Of a DNA stretch of 8,115 nt, positions 6,520-8,115 are shown in pieces. The notes under the pieces were generated by a model that was not told the DNA's origin, searched no databases, and saw nothing but the letters and a program-made list of their open reading frames with translations. A program made the position numbers and the translations under genes. Source of the stretch: Nitrospinota bacterium (GTDB lineage: Bacteria; UBA8248); NCBI GenBank assembly GCA_029937135.1, contig JAPYQX010000122.1, positions 1 to 8,115 of the forward strand, read 5' to 3'. Each line of letters starts with the position of its first letter. Position 1 is the first letter of the stretch.

Positions 6520-6891
6520 CTAATTGCCCTTCTTCGAACCCACGGTCCTCTTGGGCCCTTTCCGGGTCCGGGCATTCGTACGGGTTCTCTGACCGCGCAC
6601 GGGAAGCCCCCGCCGGTGCCTGATGCCCCGGTACGAGCCGATATCCATCAATCGCTTGATGTTCATTGTCACCCGGCTGCGCAAATCTCCTTCGACCGCG
6701 TAGGAGCGCTCGATAATTTCCCGGAGGGATTGGAGTTCCTTCTCCGTCAAATCCTTCACTTTGACGACGCTGCCGATCTTCGCCTCCTCCGCGATTTTCC
6801 TCGCGGAGGAATGTCCAATCCCATAAATATGGGTCAGAGCGATATCTACGTTCTTCTCGTTGGGGATATCGACCCCGGCTATTCGTGCCAT
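6520..6891 (-). CDS. rpsM: 30S ribosomal protein S13
   Basis: 123 residues from ATG 6891. MARIAGVDIPNEKNVDIALTHIYGIG is the family N-terminus, followed by the helix-two-turns-helix part with DLTEKELQSLREII. The C-terminal basic tail has SYRGIRHRRGLPVRGQRTRT then NARTRKGPKRTVGSKKGN. S13 sits in the 30S head and contacts 5S/L5 (bridge B1) and the P-site tRNA through the tail. A GGAGG (6901-6905) and a nearer AGGGAG precede the start. It begins 30 bp after rpmJ and ends with TAG shortly before rpsK. Confidence 0.98.
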   Translation of the reverse strand: MARIAGVDIPNEKNVDIALTHIYGIGHSSARKIAEEAKIGSVVKVKDLTEKELQSLREIIERSYAVEGDLRSRVTMNIKRLMDIGSYRGIRHRRGLPVRGQRTRTNARTRKGPKRTVGSKKGN

Positions 6892-6921
6892 TCGCTCCCT
6901 CCTCCATACGGCATTACGGAG

Positions 6922-7035
6922 CTACCCCTGACGCTGCTTATGCTTGGGATTGGTGCAAAGCACTCTCACCACTCCCTTGCGCCGGATCACTTTGCATTTA
7001 TCACACATCGGTTTGACCGAGCTCCTGACTTTCAT
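6922..7035 (-). CDS. rpmJ: 50S ribosomal protein L36
   Basis: A 37-codon gene: MKVRSSVKPMCDKCKVIRR then KGVVRVLCTNPKHKQRQG, stop TAG. This is a complete L36 of normal length with the zinc-binding set C11, C14, C27 and H32, that is, the C+ form. L36 is the smallest 50S protein and binds 23S rRNA. An AGGTGGG stretch about 9-10 bases upstream of ATG 7035 serves as ribosome site. The location between infA and rpsM is the common bacterial arrangement, which supports the call. Confidence 0.97.
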   Translation of the reverse strand: MKVRSSVKPMCDKCKVIRRKGVVRVLCTNPKHKQRQG

Positions 7036-7054
7036 AGAGAAGGCCCACCTTTCT

Positions 7055-7351
7055 TTATTTGTACCGGCTCGTGATTCGCCCACGAGTCAGGTCATACGGC
7101 GATAACTCAACTTTCACGCTGTCACCGGGCAGGATGCGGATGAAGTGCTTTCGCATTCTCCCCGAAATATGCGCCAAGACATTGTGGCCGCCCTCGATAT
7201 CTACCCGAAACATCGCGTTGGGCAATGTCTCGACGATAACACCATCGACCTCGATTGCATCTTCCTTAGTCGCCTTGCGTTCCTCACGCTCTTCCGGTGA
7301 GACCCTCTTTTTCCTTTTTTTCCGTCCGCGCCGGAGAGGAGGCCTCCTCAT
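7055..7351 (-). CDS. infA: Translation initiation factor IF-1 with a basic N-terminal extension
   Basis: 98 residues, against about 72 in the family. Residues about 28-98 (TKEDAIEVDGVIVETLPNAM..., HISGRMRKHFIRILPGD, SPYDLTRGRITSRYK) are a canonical IF-1 OB fold, which binds the 30S A site with IF-2 and IF-3. The first 26 residues are extra: RRPPLRRGRKKRKKR followed by the charged VSPEEREERKA. The codons between ATG 7351 and KEDAIEV include no ATG, GTG or TTG, so the normal short start is not available. ATG 7351 overlaps the map stop by ATGA, and no good ribosome site precedes it, suggesting translation coupled to map. An AGGAGG lies right after the start codon, inside a 14-bp palindrome (7336-7349). 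The extension is therefore probably real, unless a rare non-standard start is used. Confidence 0.95.
   Translation of the reverse strand: MRRPPLRRGRKKRKKRVSPEEREERKATKEDAIEVDGVIVETLPNAMFRVDIEGGHNVLAHISGRMRKHFIRILPGDSVKVELSPYDLTRGRITSRYK
7336..7349 (-). repeat. 14-bp perfect palindrome overlapping the infA start codon
   Basis: GAGGAGGCCTCCTC reads the same on both strands. It begins at the G of the infA ATG and includes AGGAGG, a perfect anti-16S match placed after rather than before the start. In RNA it could fold as GAGGA-GGCC-UCCUC (5 bp, 4-base loop). It encodes residues 2-5 (RRPP), so it may be only a codon coincidence. Confidence 0.75.
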
Positions 7352-8097
7352 GCAGCCAAGCTCAAAATTTCGGGGCCGTTCTCGGAAATCACCAACGAGT
7401 GCTCAAAATGGGCGGACAGCTTTCCGTCGGCTGTCACGACCGTCCAGGCATCATCGAGGACCTTCACGTCGGCAACGCCAACATTCAACATTGGCTCTAT
7501 CGCCATCACCATCCCCTGTTTGAGTTCGGGACCCGTTCCCGGCTCCCCGAAATTTGGCACCTGCGGCTCCTCGTGGAGTTTGGTGCCGATTCCGTGCCCC
7601 ACATATACTTTAACAACTGAAAAACCCGCCCCTTCGGCGTGAACCTGTATCGCATGAGAGACATCGAAAAGCCGGTTCCCGATCTTGGCCCTTTCGATTC
7701 CCTTCCAGAGCGCTTCTTCACAAAATTTCAGGAGTTTTGCAGCGCTTTCGCTCACCTTGCCCACGGGCACCGTAACCGCGGAGTCCCCGAAATAACCGTC
7801 CAGCTTGACTCCGATATCTATGCTGAGGATATCGCCATCTTTAAGCTTACGTTTATTGGGGATTCCGTGAACCACCTGCTCGTTCACCGAAGTGCACAAA
7901 GTGTGCTTAAACCCCTTATATCCCTTAAACGCCGGCGTTCCGCCCATTTCGAGCACGAGCTTTTCCGCCATCTCGTCCAGCTCGAGCGTCGTCGTTCCCG
8001 GGTGGATCATCTTTTTAATCTCGCCCATGACAAAGGCCACGATCTGGTTGCTCGCCCGAAGTTTCTTGATTTCTTCGGGGGATCGGAGAACAATCAT
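7348..8097 (-). CDS. map: Type I methionine aminopeptidase
   Basis: 249 residues, typical of the short bacterial type Ia enzyme. It removes the initiator Met from nascent proteins with small second residues. The dinuclear metal ligands are all present: D94 (SIDIG), D105 (FGDSA), H168 (GHGIG), E201 (AIEPM) and E232 (HFEHS). The substrate-site histidines H77 (VVHGIP) and H175 (LHEEP) are also there. The start ATG 8097 has GAGG (8108-8111) ten bases upstream, and MIVLRSPEEIKKLRASNQIV fits the family N-terminus. The stop TGA overlaps the infA ATG. Placement before infA within the ribosomal operon is common in bacteria; secY and adk usually lie just upstream. Confidence 0.98.
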   Translation of the reverse strand: MIVLRSPEEIKKLRASNQIVAFVMGEIKKMIHPGTTTLELDEMAEKLVLEMGGTPAFKGYKGFKHTLCTSVNEQVVHGIPNKRKLKDGDILSIDIGVKLDGYFGDSAVTVPVGKVSESAAKLLKFCEEALWKGIERAKIGNRLFDVSHAIQVHAEGAGFSVVKVYVGHGIGTKLHEEPQVPNFGEPGTGPELKQGMVMAIEPMLNVGVADVKVLDDAWTVVTADGKLSAHFEHSLVISENGPEILSLAA

Positions 8098-8115
8098 CTT
8101 GAGATAACCTCGGAT
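8094..8115 (-). CDS. Possible last codons of the gene upstream of map (adk expected)
   Basis: In the frame one base after the map start, the last bases of the window read SEVISR and stop at a TGA overlapping the map ATG (ATGA). This matches the 4-bp overlap style seen at three other junctions here. Six residues cannot identify a protein; adk is expected only from the usual operon order. Confidence 0.25.

Overview
The window looks like a chromosomal segment of a moderately GC-rich bacterium. It carries the distal half of the classical ribosomal-protein/alpha operon on the minus strand, and a small metabolic-regulatory gene set on the plus strand. Gene order (map, infA, rpmJ, rpsM, rpsK, rpsD, rpoA, rplQ) and the protein sequences are clearly bacterial. 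Zinc-ligand cysteines in S4 and L36, together with a CaiB-type CoA-transferase and an FCD-type GntR regulator, would suit a free-living Gram-negative such as an uncultured proteobacterial or deltaproteobacterial-like lineage. That placement is only a guess.

Region 1 (1-2138, plus strand): the 3' half of a class III (CaiB/BaiF) CoA-transferase gene, cut by the window edge, is followed by a GntR/FCD transcription factor and a class I SAM-dependent methyltransferase. Spacing is 7 bp and then a 4-bp ATGA overlap, so the three are probably one transcript. An imperfect hairpin sits over the methyltransferase stop codon. The 79-bp convergent gap (2139-2217) is AT-rich.

Region 2 (2218-3755, minus strand): a hotdog-fold (PaaI-like) thioesterase gene overlaps by ATGA an alanine dehydrogenase gene. 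The dehydrogenase reads as a full-length 370-residue protein with every expected catalytic residue at its canonical number. However, codon 89 is an in-frame TAA, where relatives usually have Gln or Leu. There is no frameshift and no second lesion, so this is a fresh-looking pseudogene, a recoding case or a sequence error.

Region 3 (3827-8115, minus strand): the ribosomal operon runs from map (just downstream of what may be the last codons of another gene, perhaps adk) through infA, rpmJ, rpsM, rpsK, rpsD, rpoA and rplQ. It ends at a strong 16-bp Rho-independent terminator at 3827-3867. Oddities here are an IF-1 with about 26 extra, mostly basic, N-terminal residues and no internal start codon to give the normal short form; a 14-bp palindrome containing AGGAGG starting inside the infA start codon; and TTG start codons for rpsD and probably rpsK. 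rpmJ is only 37 codons long.

No mobile element, CRISPR array, tRNA or rRNA was seen, and no stretch over 300 bp lacks a gene. I do not see a novel multi-gene system. The points most worth following are the ald nonsense codon and the infA start region.
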